The translations under genes and the position numbers were made by a program. Positions 1 through 9,940 of a DNA stretch of 64,000 nucleotides are shown here, piece after piece. This stretch comes from Sarcina ventriculi. Lineage in GTDB: Bacteria; Bacillota; Clostridia; Clostridiales; Clostridiaceae. Each line of letters opens with the position of its first letter. Position 1 is the stretch's first letter. Below the pieces are notes generated by a model. That model was not told the origin of the DNA, ran no database searches, and was given only the letters and a program-made list of their open reading frames with translations. The DNA is taken from NCBI RefSeq assembly GCF_900456775.1, contig NZ_UAUL01000007.1:248001-312000 (forward strand), written 5' to 3'.

Positions 1-109
1 AAAGCAATAAATTAACCTTCTAGAACCTTAAATTTTATAACTCTAAATATCAAATTATATTTTAATTACTACATTATTAATTATAAATATAATAAAACAA
101 TCTAATTAA

Positions 110-2047
110 TTATCTAACTTGACTACCTGTTGGAAGTTCACCTGGATTTACAAGTGTCAATAATGAATCATCTGAAGTTGATGCTGCAAGAATCATTCCT
201 TGTGATAATTCTCCTCTTAACTTAACTGGCTTTAAGTTAGCAACTAAAACCACATATTTACCCACTAAATCTTCTGGTTTATAATGCATTGCTATACCTG
301 AAACTACTTGTCTTGTTTCGCCACCTAAATCGACTTTAAGTTTTAAAAGCTTTTTAGCCTTTTTAATCGGTTCACATTCTAAAACCTTAACAACTCTTAA
401 ATCTATTTTTTCAAAATCTTCTATAGTTATTTCTTCTTTTATAGGATTTTTAACTATTTCTTCATTAGCAGCCTTTACAGGGGCTGGTTTTAAAGCCTCA
501 AGTTGTTTAAGCTTTTCTTCAACATCTATTCTTGGGAATATAACATCTCCTTTAACCACATGACCTCCTGCTTTTGTTCCATCAAAAGAAGCCAAGCTAT
601 TCCAAGTAGTTAATTCTGTATTTAATTGAGCATTCATTTTTTCACTTGTTTCTGTTAAAAATGGAGTCATTAAAACTGATATAAATCTTAATGATTCTAA
701 AAGATTATATAAAACTGTTCCAAGTCTATCTCTTTTTTCATCGTCCTTAGCAAGTATCCATGGAGTTGTTTCATCAATGTATTTATTCGCTCTGCCTATA
801 AGAGTCCAAATTTCCTCTAAAGCTTCTGGAATTCTTAATTCATCCATAGCCTTTTCTACCTTTTTAGGAGTATCTAAAGCTAGATTTATTAATTCATCAT
901 CAATATTTTCCTTGCAAGTTGGTGCTTGAATAACTCCATCAAAATACTTATCAACCATAGCTATAGTTCTTGATAAAAGGTTTCCTAAATCATTAGCTAA
1001 ATCCGAATTTACTTTCTTTATAAATATTTCATTATTAAATAATCCATCAGAGCCAAATGGTATTTCTTTTAAAAGATAGTATCTTACTGGATCAACTCCA
1101 AATTCATTAACTAAAACTACCGGATCAACAACATTTCCTTTTGACTTTGACATTTTACCACCATCAACAAGTAACCATCCATGACCAAATACTTGTTTTG
1201 GAAGTTCTAATCCTAAAGCCATAAGCATTATTGGCCAATAAATTGTGTGAAATCTTAATATATCTTTTCCTATTAAATGAAGATCTGCTGGCCAGAATTT
1301 TTTGTAAAGTTCATCATTTTCTTGACCATATCCTAAAGCTGTTATATAGTTTGTTAAAGCATCTATCCAAACATAAACAACATGTTTTTCATCAAAACTT
1401 ACAGGAACTCCCCAAGTGAAACTTGTTCTTGATACACAAAGGTCTTGAAGACCTGGTTTTAAGAAGTTATTAAGCATTTCATTTTTTCTTGATTCTGGTT
1501 GAATAAAATGTGGATTTTCCTCTATATATTTAATAAGTCTATCAGCATATTTGCTCATTCTGAAAAAATAAGCCTCTTCTTTTGCAGTTTCAACTGGTCT
1601 TCCACAGTCAGGACACTTTCCATCTACCAATTGAGTTTCTGTCCAAAATGATTCACAAGGTGTACAATATAACCCTTCATAAGAACTCTTATATATATCT
1701 CCTTGATCATATAATTTTTTAAATATATCTTGAACAGCCTTCACATGATAGTCATCAGTTGTTCTTATGAATTTATCATAACTTACGTTCATCATTTTCC
1801 ATAAGTCTTTTATTCCTGCAACTATTTCATCTACGTGTTCTTTTGGAGTTATTCCTTTTTCATTAGCTATTCTTTCTATTTTTTGACCATGCTCATCACT
1901 ACCTGTTAAAAACATAACCTCATGACCTGTTAATCTCTTAAATCTAGCTAAAGCATCAGCAGCTACTGTTGTATAAGTATTTCCAATATGAAGCTTTGTT
2001 GATGGGTAATAAATTGGTGTTGTTATATAATATGGTTTTTTCATCAT
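110..2047 (-). CDS. metG: Methionyl-tRNA synthetase
   Basis: Charges tRNA-Met with methionine in the cytoplasm. The 645-residue protein has the class I HIGH motif as HIGN at residues 20-23 and the KMSKS loop at 298-302. A zinc knuckle is formed by Cys128, Cys131, Cys145 and Cys148. The last ~100 residues (from about 540) form the C-terminal tRNA-binding domain, so this is the long dimeric form. The start is supported by GGGAGG seven bases before the ATG. The gene is transcribed alone from a strong promoter behind a Met-specific T-box leader, so it should be induced when uncharged tRNA-Met accumulates. Confidence 0.97.
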   Translation of the reverse strand: MMKKPYYITTPIYYPSTKLHIGNTYTTVAADALARFKRLTGHEVMFLTGSDEHGQKIERIANEKGITPKEHVDEIVAGIKDLWKMMNVSYDKFIRTTDDYHVKAVQDIFKKLYDQGDIYKSSYEGLYCTPCESFWTETQLVDGKCPDCGRPVETAKEEAYFFRMSKYADRLIKYIEENPHFIQPESRKNEMLNNFLKPGLQDLCVSRTSFTWGVPVSFDEKHVVYVWIDALTNYITALGYGQENDELYKKFWPADLHLIGKDILRFHTIYWPIMLMALGLELPKQVFGHGWLLVDGGKMSKSKGNVVDPVVLVNEFGVDPVRYYLLKEIPFGSDGLFNNEIFIKKVNSDLANDLGNLLSRTIAMVDKYFDGVIQAPTCKENIDDELINLALDTPKKVEKAMDELRIPEALEEIWTLIGRANKYIDETTPWILAKDDEKRDRLGTVLYNLLESLRFISVLMTPFLTETSEKMNAQLNTELTTWNSLASFDGTKAGGHVVKGDVIFPRIDVEEKLKQLEALKPAPVKAANEEIVKNPIKEEITIEDFEKIDLRVVKVLECEPIKKAKKLLKLKVDLGGETRQVVSGIAMHYKPEDLVGKYVVLVANLKPVKLRGELSQGMILAASTSDDSLLTLVNPGELPTGSQVR

Positions 2048-2154
2048 ATTTTATCCTCCCTAAATTTATATCATATTCTAGTATTTACATTGTTTAATAA
2101 AATAAATCAAAACTTAATCCTATAATCATTCAAATATAGAAAAACTAATATTAA

Positions 2155-2415
2155 AAAATCCCTATGGAAATACCATAGAGACGTTATTCACGCGTTACCA
2201 CTCTAATTTATACCTATGTCACCATAGATACCTTAATAAGTAGAATAAAAAAATTACTTAGCAATATAACGGTTGCTACCGTACTTTCCTTAGAATAATA
2301 TTCCTCAAAAAATCTGCTCAAAGGCCATATTCACAAAATCTCAAGTCTCTGGCTTTCACCTTTTTCCAGCTCTCTTTTGCACTCTCAACCTTGCTACTCT
2401 TCTCATCATAGCATT
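2155..2415 (-). promoter_or_regulatory. T-box leader, methionine specifier
   Basis: Read on the minus strand, the leader starts with the AGAAGAGTAG-type stem I base and continues with the AGAGAGCTGG and GGTGAAAGCCAG elements. The specifier loop GAATATGGCC contains ATG (Met) at 2328-2326. It ends in the T-box sequence AGAGTGGTAACGCG and the terminator stem CTATGG/CCATAG (2163-2179) followed by a T run. This is the standard tRNA-sensing antitermination arrangement, and the specifier agrees with the metG gene downstream. Confidence 0.95.
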
Positions 2416-2424
2416 TACCCTCTT

Positions 2425-2453
2425 ATCATATGATAAAATGTAAAAAGTGTCAA
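2425..2453 (-). promoter_or_regulatory. metG promoter (sigma-A type)
   Basis: On the minus strand TTGACA (2453-2448) and TATGAT (2430-2425) are separated by exactly 17 bases, just upstream of the T-box leader. The -35 is a perfect consensus and the -10 differs by one base. Confidence 0.85.
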
Positions 2454-2473
2454 TTGATTTAAAGCTTTTAACA

Positions 2474-2508
2474 CAAAAAACTACCCTAATTCTAAAATTA
2501 AGGTAGTC
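2474..2508 (-). terminator. Terminator of the NhaC-family gene
   Basis: The minus strand has the stem ACTACCTTAATT/AATTAGGGTAGT (one G-T pair) followed by TTTTTT, downstream of the transporter stop codon. Confidence 0.85.
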
Positions 2509-2584
2509 TTGCTATATTCTAAAACCCTCTTTTTTTACTTATTGCTAAAGTCTTTATCTTAAGTTTATCATTTATTTATAATTT

Positions 2585-4339
2585 TTATGCTTCAATACTT
2601 TTAGCACTTATTTTTTCATTATCTTCTAGTTCAATCTTTTTACTAATCATAAATGTTATTGCTATAAGCGCAATTATAGCAACAGGTAGTATAATCCAAA
2701 TACTTACACCAAAACCAGCAGGTATATATCCAAATATTATCGTTATAGCCCCAACAAATAACGAATACCATATTTGAGTTCTTACATGCTCTATATGATC
2801 ACAACCAGCCCCAGTTGATGATAATATAGTTGTATCTGATATAGGTGAGCAATGATCCCCAAAAATCGCTCCTGTTAAAACGCCTGATATACAAGCAACT
2901 ATAAAACTCATATCAGGGTTTATTGCATATGCTAAAGGCACCGCAAGAGGCATAAGTATACCCATTGTTCCATAAGCTGTTCCTGTTGCGAAAGCTATTA
3001 TAGAACCTAATATAAATATTATTGATGGAAGTAAAAATTTTGGTATTGCAAACTGCAAAACAGAAACTAAATAAGCAGCAGTTCCAAGTTCCTTTATTAC
3101 AGAGCTTAATGACCAAGCTAAAACCAATATAACTCCTGTTATAAGAAGTCCCTTCATTCCTTCAATCCAAGTTTCTATTGCTTCTGATATAGTAAAAATC
3201 TTTTTACAAACTGACATTATTATAGCAACTAAACTTGCAAGAAGCGCTCCTTGAAATAAAACTACTGATGCATCAGCATTTGAAAAAGCTTCTTGAATGG
3301 CACTAAAACTAAATGGTGCATTTATAAAAACTTCTTTTGCCACAACATCTGCTCCATTCATTACAGAAGAATATCCACTATAATAAAAACCTATAAGTGA
3401 TGAGAATACTAAAGTTCCTATTGGAATTATTGCATTCCATATACTAAGTTTTACACCTTCCTTTGGTTCAAGTTCATTATGCGTTTTTTCTATTTTTTCA
3501 ACCCTCTCTAAAAGTGCTTCCCTCTTTATGGCTTTCCTAGCCTTTTTTTCTGCACTTAACATAGGACCAAATTCTCTCAAAGTTATTGCTGTAATAAATA
3601 CAAAAACTAAAATTAATATATTGTAAAATCTATACGGTATTGTTTGAAGGAATACACTAAATCCATCCACATTTATTCCTATACTTGAAAAAGCATCTCC
3701 AATAAGCCCAATTTCAAGCCCAATCCAAGTAGATATAATTGCAAGACCTGCAATTGGTGCTGCTGTTGCATCTATTATAAAAGCTAATTTTGCTCTTGAA
3801 ATTCCAAGCTTATCTGTAACAGGTCTCATAATAGGCCCAACAATTAAAGCATTAGCATAATCATCAAAAAATACCGCAAGTCCTAAAAGCCAAGTTGTAA
3901 GTTGAACACTTTTAACTGTTTTAGCCTTTCTAGCTAAAGCCTCTGCAATAGCCTTTGCTCCACCCATTTTAGCAACTAAATGTATTACACCTCCAATTAC
4001 TAAAACTTGAAGAATTATTCCTGCATTCCAAGGATCTGATAATACCTCTAAAGCCCTATAAGTAAAATCTATAGCCCCTTGAAAAATTGCAGAAAATATA
4101 TTAAATCCATTTAAGTTTAATATTACACATCCCGAAAATGTCCCCAAAAATAAAGATACTATTACATTTCTTGTTATAAATGCTAATACTATCGAAACAA
4201 GAGGAGGTAATATTGTCATTGCCCCAAAACTTAAAGAACCTGTATCTACATCTCCATTAGAAGCAAAAACTACTGTTGAACAAAGCATCGAAAATATAAA
4301 TATAGATAAAAATATTTGTAACGAAGTTTTCTTTTTCAC
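2585..4339 (-). CDS. NhaC-family antiporter, probable lysine transporter (LysW-like)
   Basis: A 584-residue polytopic membrane protein with an N-terminal hydrophobic segment and about a dozen further membrane segments. It carries the NhaC-family signature GDHCSPISDTTILSSTG near the C-terminus. NhaC proteins exchange Na+ and H+, but members controlled by lysine riboswitches have been predicted to be lysine transporters (called LysW). The leader of this gene holds such a riboswitch, so lysine uptake is the better guess. Translation appears to start at a GTG, eleven bases after AAAGGGGG. The family assignment is firm. The substrate is inferred from regulation only. Confidence 0.85.
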   Translation of the reverse strand: MKKKTSLQIFLSIFIFSMLCSTVVFASNGDVDTGSLSFGAMTILPPLVSIVLAFITRNVIVSLFLGTFSGCVILNLNGFNIFSAIFQGAIDFTYRALEVLSDPWNAGIILQVLVIGGVIHLVAKMGGAKAIAEALARKAKTVKSVQLTTWLLGLAVFFDDYANALIVGPIMRPVTDKLGISRAKLAFIIDATAAPIAGLAIISTWIGLEIGLIGDAFSSIGINVDGFSVFLQTIPYRFYNILILVFVFITAITLREFGPMLSAEKKARKAIKREALLERVEKIEKTHNELEPKEGVKLSIWNAIIPIGTLVFSSLIGFYYSGYSSVMNGADVVAKEVFINAPFSFSAIQEAFSNADASVVLFQGALLASLVAIIMSVCKKIFTISEAIETWIEGMKGLLITGVILVLAWSLSSVIKELGTAAYLVSVLQFAIPKFLLPSIIFILGSIIAFATGTAYGTMGILMPLAVPLAYAINPDMSFIVACISGVLTGAIFGDHCSPISDTTILSSTGAGCDHIEHVRTQIWYSLFVGAITIIFGYIPAGFGVSIWIILPVAIIALIAITFMISKKIELEDNEKISAKSIEA

Positions 4340-4408
4340 TATTTAATTTTCCCCCTTTATTATGCGAATAATAACTTAAGGCAACTTTTCCCCTAAAACA
4401 AAATAAAA

Positions 4409-4435
4409 AGACCTTGAGTTTATCACCCAAGGTCT
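4409..4435 (-). terminator. Expression-platform terminator of the lysine riboswitch
   Basis: The stem AGACCTTG/CAAGGTCT is followed on the minus strand by TTTTTATTTTG and lies between the aptamer and the transporter start. Lysine binding should favour this terminator. Confidence 0.88.
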
Positions 4436-4501
4436 ATAAATACGCTTTTAAATAAAACAAAATAACTTCATTTTATAAATAAACTTATAGTTTATAAAAT
4501 T

Positions 4502-4672
4502 TAGATGATAGCTCTCCACAAATTTTTTGTGACAGTGATATATATATTTTATATACCCCCAGCATCTAGCATTAAAGCTTTAGCTAAACACTTCGGCGAT
4601 TATTCCTTTCATTAAACCTCATTTGCTTAACATAAAAGTTTAAATACTTTTAATAACCGCACCTCTACCTTA
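4502..4672 (-). promoter_or_regulatory. Lysine riboswitch (L-box) aptamer
   Basis: The minus strand contains the L-box blocks in order: AGGTAGAGGTGCGG (from 4670), GAAAGGAATAATCGCCGAAG, GCTGGGG, ACTGTCACA and GTGGAGAGCTATC. These are the conserved core blocks of the lysine aptamer, and the ends (GGTAG/CTATC) can pair as P1. Confidence 0.93.
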
Positions 4673-4746
4673 ATTTAAATTATTCACTTTTTATATTATT
4701 ATATATACACTATTTATAATCAATATGCAAGAATTAATTTCCTTAT

Positions 4747-5991
4747 TTATATATTAGCCATAAAATTTTCTATTTCATCAACAGTTTTTATACAATCTTT
4801 TGTTAAAACTACAGGTCCATCCTTAGTTATAAGAACATCATCTTCTATTCTTATACCAATTCTCTCTTCTTCAATATAAATTCCAGGCTCAACAGTAAAC
4901 ACCATACCTTCTTTTAATTCTCCCCATCTTTCTCCAACATCATGTGTATCAAGACCTAAACTATGTCCTATAGAATGGAAATAATACTTTCTAAAATCTT
5001 TTTTATCATCTATTAATCCTAACCTTATACAAGCCTCTGCAATTAAATCGTTAGCCTTATCATTTATTTCTCTAAAAGTTACACCTACAACTAACATCTT
5101 TGAAATCTCTTCATTTACTTTTAATACTTCCTCATAAACCTCTTTTTGTCTAGCTGTAAATTTACCATTGATAGGGAAAGTTCTTGAAATATCTCCATTA
5201 TAATAATTAAATTGAGCACCTAAATCAAAAAGAATTAATTCTCCATCCTTAAGTTCACTATTATTATCTACATAATGAAGAACAGTAGCATTTTTACCTG
5301 AAGCCGCTATTGTGTTAAAAGCAAAATCAGTTACACCACTTTGTTTTAAAGTAAAATCAAAATATGCTTCTAATTCATATTCTTTCATCCCCGGTTTACA
5401 ATTTTTCATTAATACCTCTACACCTTTTGTAGTTATATCAATAGCTTTTTGCATTTCTTCTATTTCTTCTTTTGATTTAATTTTTCTAAGATTAGCTATT
5501 TCATTATAAACATTTTTAACTATAATATCTGCATATTTCTTTTTTAACTTCTTAGCGAAACTTTGAGGATATCTAAGTTCCTCATCAAATCCTCTTCTTT
5601 CTAAATCTAAGTACACATTTTTTATATCTCCACTTATTAAAAGATTGTTTATATCTGCGTAAAAATTATCTAAATATTTAATGTCTTCTATTCCTGAAAT
5701 CTCTCTTGCTTCATAATCTCTTATAGTTTTACCAGTCCATTTTTCTTGAATTTCATCTGGTCTTAAAACATATAAAGTTTCAAAAAGTTCATCATTTTGT
5801 TTTTGCATAACCAAAATATGATGTTCTTCATTTACACCTGTTAAATAATAAAAATTTCTATTTGGCGTAAATTTATATTTTTCATCTGCACTTTTAAAAA
5901 ATGCCTCTCCAGCAAACAATATCACCAATGAATTATTTTCTAAAAGATTAGCTAAATTATCTCTATTTTTTATAAATACTTCTTTTTTCAT
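4747..5991 (-). CDS. pepP: Xaa-Pro aminopeptidase (aminopeptidase P, M24B)
   Basis: Removes an N-terminal residue that precedes proline; cytoplasmic. The 414 residues comprise an N-terminal creatinase-like domain (1-~170) and a pita-bread catalytic domain. The dinuclear metal ligands are all visible: Asp256 and Asp267 in FDLGAQFNYYNGD, His343 in HSIGHSLG, Glu368 in VEPGIY and Glu383 in RIEDDV. AAGGG precedes the ATG at a good distance. It appears to be a single-gene unit, and no terminator was found between it and the lysine leader. Confidence 0.93.
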   Translation of the reverse strand: MKKEVFIKNRDNLANLLENNSLVILFAGEAFFKSADEKYKFTPNRNFYYLTGVNEEHHILVMQKQNDELFETLYVLRPDEIQEKWTGKTIRDYEAREISGIEDIKYLDNFYADINNLLISGDIKNVYLDLERRGFDEELRYPQSFAKKLKKKYADIIVKNVYNEIANLRKIKSKEEIEEMQKAIDITTKGVEVLMKNCKPGMKEYELEAYFDFTLKQSGVTDFAFNTIAASGKNATVLHYVDNNSELKDGELILFDLGAQFNYYNGDISRTFPINGKFTARQKEVYEEVLKVNEEISKMLVVGVTFREINDKANDLIAEACIRLGLIDDKKDFRKYYFHSIGHSLGLDTHDVGERWGELKEGMVFTVEPGIYIEEERIGIRIEDDVLITKDGPVVLTKDCIKTVDEIENFMANI

Positions 5992-6238
5992 AACCCTTCC
6001 CTACTTTCCAAATTCTTTACTTACTATATCTATTATTTTAACACAAAGAAAAACTTTATTCAGTTAAGTTTTATTTGCTTAAAAATTGGTAATAATAATT
6101 AATAATATACTAAATTTACATTATTTATTATTTATTTTTATTTATTGTTACTTGTTTTCAAATTAATTACTTTATAAAGTAAACATTAACAATTTTAATT
6201 TTATTAATGTAATAAATTACTATTAATTTATTTAATGG

Positions 6239-6244
6239 TATAAT
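6239..6244 (+). promoter_or_regulatory. Possible -10 element of the aquaporin gene
   Basis: TATAAT lies about 60 bases before the ATG. The region 17 bases upstream has only a weak -35 match, so this is tentative. The rest of 5992-6305 is AT-rich and shows no other structure. Confidence 0.4.
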
Positions 6245-6305
6245 GCTATTCGTGTTCACATTTTGTTTACATATTTAATTATAAAACTTTAAGGAGGCCT
6301 TTAAT

Positions 6306-6974
6306 ATGGCAAAAAAAGCAATAGCTGAATTTATAGGTACTTTTGTTTTAGTATTTATAGGTACTGGAGCTGCTATACTTGGTGGTGGAACAACCGGAAT
6401 TGGCATTTTAGGAATTGCTGCTGCCTTTGGTTTAGCACTTATGATAATGTGTTATGCTATAGGAAATATTTCTGGTTGCCATATAAATCCTGCAGTATCT
6501 GTGGCTATGTTTATTAACAAAAGAATATCTCTCCATCAATTTATATCTTACATAATAGCTCAAATTTTAGGAGCAATACTTGCTTCATCTATGTTATTTA
6601 TAATTTTAAAATCAGGTCATATGCCCGTAACAAACTTAGGACAAAATAGTTTTGGTCATTTTGGTGCTGGTGGTGCTTTTTTAACTGAATTTATATTAAC
6701 ATTTATATTTATTCTAGTTATATTAGTAGTAACTAGTAAAAAGGGAAATGGTGGTCTTGTTACAGGTATTGTTATTGGACTTTCATTAACTACTATTCAT
6801 TTAGTAGGTATACCAGTAACAGGAATGTCTGCAAATCCAGCTCGTAGCATTGGACCTGCTCTATTAGTAGGTGGACTTGCTATTAAACAATTATGGTTGT
6901 TTATCCTTGCACCAATTTGCGGTGGAATTTTATCTGCTATAATTGGTAGATTTATTTTAGATACCGAAAAATAA
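6306..6974 (+). CDS. Aquaporin family channel (AqpZ-like)
   Basis: A 222-residue MIP channel with six membrane helices and both half-helix signatures: HINPAVS (Asn61) and SANPARS (Asn177). The second motif is followed by Ser rather than the Asp found in glycerol facilitators. It is preceded by HLVGIPVTG with His165, where AqpZ has its selectivity-filter His, and Arg180 completes the filter. These residues favour water transport over glycerol uptake, although such genes are often labelled glpF. No glycerol genes lie next to it. AAGGAGG sits eight bases before the ATG. It is convergent with adhE and shares a terminator with it. Confidence 0.9.
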   Translation: MAKKAIAEFIGTFVLVFIGTGAAILGGGTTGIGILGIAAAFGLALMIMCYAIGNISGCHINPAVSVAMFINKRISLHQFISYIIAQILGAILASSMLFIILKSGHMPVTNLGQNSFGHFGAGGAFLTEFILTFIFILVILVVTSKKGNGGLVTGIVIGLSLTTIHLVGIPVTGMSANPARSIGPALLVGGLAIKQLWLFILAPICGGILSAIIGRFILDTEK

Positions 6975-6991
6975 ATATTTATAAACAATAA

Positions 6992-7024
6992 AAAACTATG
7001 CTGAAGAAATATCAGCATAGTTTT
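6992..7024. terminator. Bidirectional terminator between aquaporin and adhE
   Basis: A perfect stem, AAAACTATGCTGA/TCAGCATAGTTTT, has T runs on both strands and lies between convergent genes. Confidence 0.9.
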
Positions 7025-7049
7025 ATTATTTTTATATATTATCTATTCA

Positions 7050-9650
7050 TTAAACTCTTTCGTTATTTCCTTCATAAGCGTTTATATACATTTCTTTTAA
7101 TTCGCTCATTAATGGATATCTTGGGTTAGCTCCTGTACATTGATCGTCAAAAGCTGCTTCTGCCATTTTATCTAAACTTCTCATAAAGTCTGTTTCGTTA
7201 ACTCCACATTCTTTTACTGTCATTGGAAGATTTACTTGTTTCTTAAGTTCATCTATAGCTTTTATTAATCTTTCTACTTTTTCATCTTCAGTTCTTCCAC
7301 CAAGATTTAAATATTCAGCAACTTTTGCATATCTCCATTTAGCATTTGGATATTTATATTGTGGGAATATTGCTTGTTTTGTTGGCTTATCAGCAGCGTT
7401 GAATCTTATAACATGGTCTATTAATACTCCATTAGCTACACCATGTGCTATGTGATGTTCTGCTCCTAACTTATGAGCCATTGAGTGGCAAATTCCTAAG
7501 AATGCATTTGCAAATGCCATTCCTGCCATTGTTGCAGCATGAGCCATTTTTTCTCTTGCTTTAATGTTTGTTGTTCCTTCATTGTATGCTTGAGGAAGAT
7601 ACTTAAATACTAATCTTATTGCTTCTAAAGCTAATCCATTAGTAAATTCTGATGCCATAACTGAAACATAAGCTTCAAGTGCATGAACTAATGCATCTAT
7701 ACCTGATGACGCTGTCAATCCTTTTGGCATATTCATCATAAGTTCTGCATCAACTATTGCCATATTTGGCATTAACTCAAAGTCAGCTAGTGGATATTTA
7801 ACACCAGTTTTTTCATCAGTTATAACTGCAAATGGAGTAACTTCTGAACCAGTACCAGCTGATGTTGGTATTGAAACCATCATTGCTTTTTCACCCATTT
7901 TAGGGAATGGATATATTCTCTTTGAAATGTCCATGAATGTCATAGCTAAATCATGGAAATTAGCTTCTGGATGTTCATATAATACCCACATAATCTTAGC
8001 AGCATCCATTGGTGAGCCTCCACCTAATGCTATAATTACATCTGGGTTATAAGTTCTCATAAGTTCAGCACCTTTTTTAGCTGAGCCTAATGTTGGATTT
8101 GGTTCAACATCTGAGAATACTCTAAAATCTATTTCATTTTCTTCTAATATTTTTGTTATTTTATCAACATATCCAAGTTCAGATAACATATTATCTGTTA
8201 CTATAAATGCTTTTTTCTTTTTCATGGCAGCAAGTTGTGGTAAAGCCATAACTAGTGAACCAAATTTATAATATACTTGTTGAGGTGCTTTAAATAGAAG
8301 CATATTTTCTCTCCTTTCAGCAACGCTTTTTACGTTAATTAAATGTTTAGGTCCTACGTTTTCTGAAACTGAATTTCCTCCCCATGAACCACAACCAAGA
8401 GTTAAAGATGGCGCTATCTTAAAGTTGTAGATATCTCCTATTCCACCTTGGCTTGATGGCATATTTATTATTGTTCTACCAGTTTTCATAGCAGCCCCGA
8501 ATTTAGCAACTCTATCTTTTGATATTTGTGTATTTGTATATAAAGATGAAGTATGACCAAATCCTCCAAGTTCAACTAATCTTTCTGCCTTAGCTAAAGC
8601 TTCCTCAAATGTTTTTACTCTATACATTCCAAGTACTGGAGATAATTTTTCATGAGAGAATTCTTCTTCAAGTTCAACTGATTCAACTTCCCCAATTAAT
8701 ACCTTAGCATCTTCTGGAACATTAACCCCTGCTAATTGTGCTATCTTAAATGCTGATTGACCAACTATATCTGCATTTAATCTTCCGTTCTTAACTATTG
8801 TTTTTCTTACTTTATCTATTTCATCGCCCTTTAAGAAATAAGCTCCTCTTGCAATAAACTCTTTTCTAACTTCATTATAAATAGAATCCATAACAATTAC
8901 TTCTTGTTCAGAAGCACAAATAACTCCATTATCAAAAGTTTTAGACATTAATATTGAACTTACTGCCATTTTTATATGAGCTGTATCATCAATTATTGCT
9001 GGTGTATTACCTGCTCCAACTCCGATTGCTGGTTTTCCTGATGAGTATGCAGCCTTAACCATTCCAGGGCCTCCAGTTGCTAATGTTATATCACATTCTG
9101 ACATTACCTTTTGGCTTAATTCTAATGATGGTTCATCAATCCAACCTATTATGTTTTTAGGTGCTCCAGCTTTAACAGCAGCTTCTAAAACTATTCTTGC
9201 AGCTTCAATTGTTGCATGCTTAGCTCTTGGGTGTGGTGAGAAAATTATACCATTTCTAGTTTTTAAACATATAAGAGCCTTAAATATTGCAGTTGATGTT
9301 GGGTTTGTAGTTGGAACTACTGCTGCAACAACACCTATTGGTTCAGCAACTTTTGTTATACCAAAAGCTTCATCTTTTTCTATAACTCCACAAGTTTTTT
9401 CATTTTTATATTTGTTATATATATATTCAGAAGCAAAGTGATTTTTTATAACTTTATCTTCTACAATTCCCATTCCTGATTCTTCAACAGCCATTTTAGC
9501 TAATTTTATTCTAGCATTATTAGCAGCTAAAGCAGCTTCCATAAATATTTTATCTACTTGTTCTTGAGTATATGTTGCGAATATTCTTTGAGCTTCTCTT
9601 ATTTCAGCAATTTTTACTAAAAGTTCATCAGTATTTGTTACTTTCATAAT
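7050..9650 (-). CDS. adhE: Bifunctional acetaldehyde-CoA/alcohol dehydrogenase AdhE, copy 1
   Basis: Reduces acetyl-CoA to acetaldehyde and then to ethanol, oxidising two NADH. The N-terminal half is an aldehyde dehydrogenase with the catalytic Cys244 in GVICASEQ. A linker leads to the C-terminal iron-dependent alcohol dehydrogenase, with [10 protein letters not shown] for NADH binding and the His-rich metal site around [17 protein letters not shown]. AdhE proteins of this kind form spirosomes. An upstream ATG at 9689 exists, but AAGGTG five bases before the internal ATG, and alignment with copy 2, favour 9650 (866 residues). The upstream region carries three Rex-like palindromes. Confidence 0.95.
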   Translation of the reverse strand: MMKVTNTDELLVKIAEIREAQRIFATYTQEQVDKIFMEAALAANNARIKLAKMAVEESGMGIVEDKVIKNHFASEYIYNKYKNEKTCGVIEKDEAFGITKVAEPIGVVAAVVPTTNPTSTAIFKALICLKTRNGIIFSPHPRAKHATIEAARIVLEAAVKAGAPKNIIGWIDEPSLELSQKVMSECDITLATGGPGMVKAAYSSGKPAIGVGAGNTPAIIDDTAHIKMAVSSILMSKTFDNGVICASEQEVIVMDSIYNEVRKEFIARGAYFLKGDEIDKVRKTIVKNGRLNADIVGQSAFKIAQLAGVNVPEDAKVLIGEVESVELEEEFSHEKLSPVLGMYRVKTFEEALAKAERLVELGGFGHTSSLYTNTQISKDRVAKFGAAMKTGRTIINMPSSQGGIGDIYNFKIAPSLTLGCGSWGGNSVSENVGPKHLINVKSVAERRENMLLFKAPQQVYYKFGSLVMALPQLAAMKKKKAFIVTDNMLSELGYVDKITKILEENEIDFRVFSDVEPNPTLGSAKKGAELMRTYNPDVIIALGGGSPMDAAKIMWVLYEHPEANFHDLAMTFMDISKRIYPFPKMGEKAMMVSIPTSAGTGSEVTPFAVITDEKTGVKYPLADFELMPNMAIVDAELMMNMPKGLTASSGIDALVHALEAYVSVMASEFTNGLALEAIRLVFKYLPQAYNEGTTNIKAREKMAHAATMAGMAFANAFLGICHSMAHKLGAEHHIAHGVANGVLIDHVIRFNAADKPTKQAIFPQYKYPNAKWRYAKVAEYLNLGGRTEDEKVERLIKAIDELKKQVNLPMTVKECGVNETDFMRSLDKMAEAAFDDQCTGANPRYPLMSELKEMYINAYEGNNERV

Positions 9651-9793
9651 TTCACCTTGAGACATATAAAACTGTAATTCTTGTCCCATTCTCCCTTTCT
9701 TAAAGTATTTATAATTTAAATAATAAATAATAACTTACCAAACTTAGTATCTCTTATTATTTAATTTAAAATTCAATCTTAATTACTATTTAG

Positions 9794-9811
9794 ATGTTAA
9801 TGTTTTAACTA
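9794..9811. promoter_or_regulatory. Rex-like operator, adhE copy 1, proximal
   Basis: ATGTTAA-TGTT-TTAACTA matches the clostridial Rex consensus TTGTTAA-N4-TTAACAA at 12 of 14 fixed positions. It begins 144 bases upstream of the adhE start. Confidence 0.7.
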
Positions 9812-9886
9812 TTATTAATAAATATTACTTTACTTACTATTAATTAATATATGGTCTATATTTAACATTGTATATAAACCTTATCT

Positions 9887-9904
9887 CTGTTAATATATTA
9901 TCAT
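9887..9904. promoter_or_regulatory. Weak Rex-like site, adhE copy 1
   Basis: CTGTTAA-TATA-TTATCAT keeps the left half-site well and the right one poorly. Confidence 0.35.
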
Positions 9905-9940
9905 ATTTAATTCAGTTTTTCCACCCCATTATCGCTAACA

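Noticed and set aside
9151-9441. Open frames of 60-135 codons opposite adhE, carA, carB, ccpA and other genes
   Set aside because: They lie antisense inside well-supported genes, lack ribosome sites, and reappear at the same place in both adhE copies only because the coding strand is conserved.
9651-9689. Upstream ATG start for adhE copy 1
   Set aside because: It would add 13 residues absent from copy 2, the ribosome-like AAGGGAG lies one base from it, and the internal ATG has AAGGTG at the correct distance.
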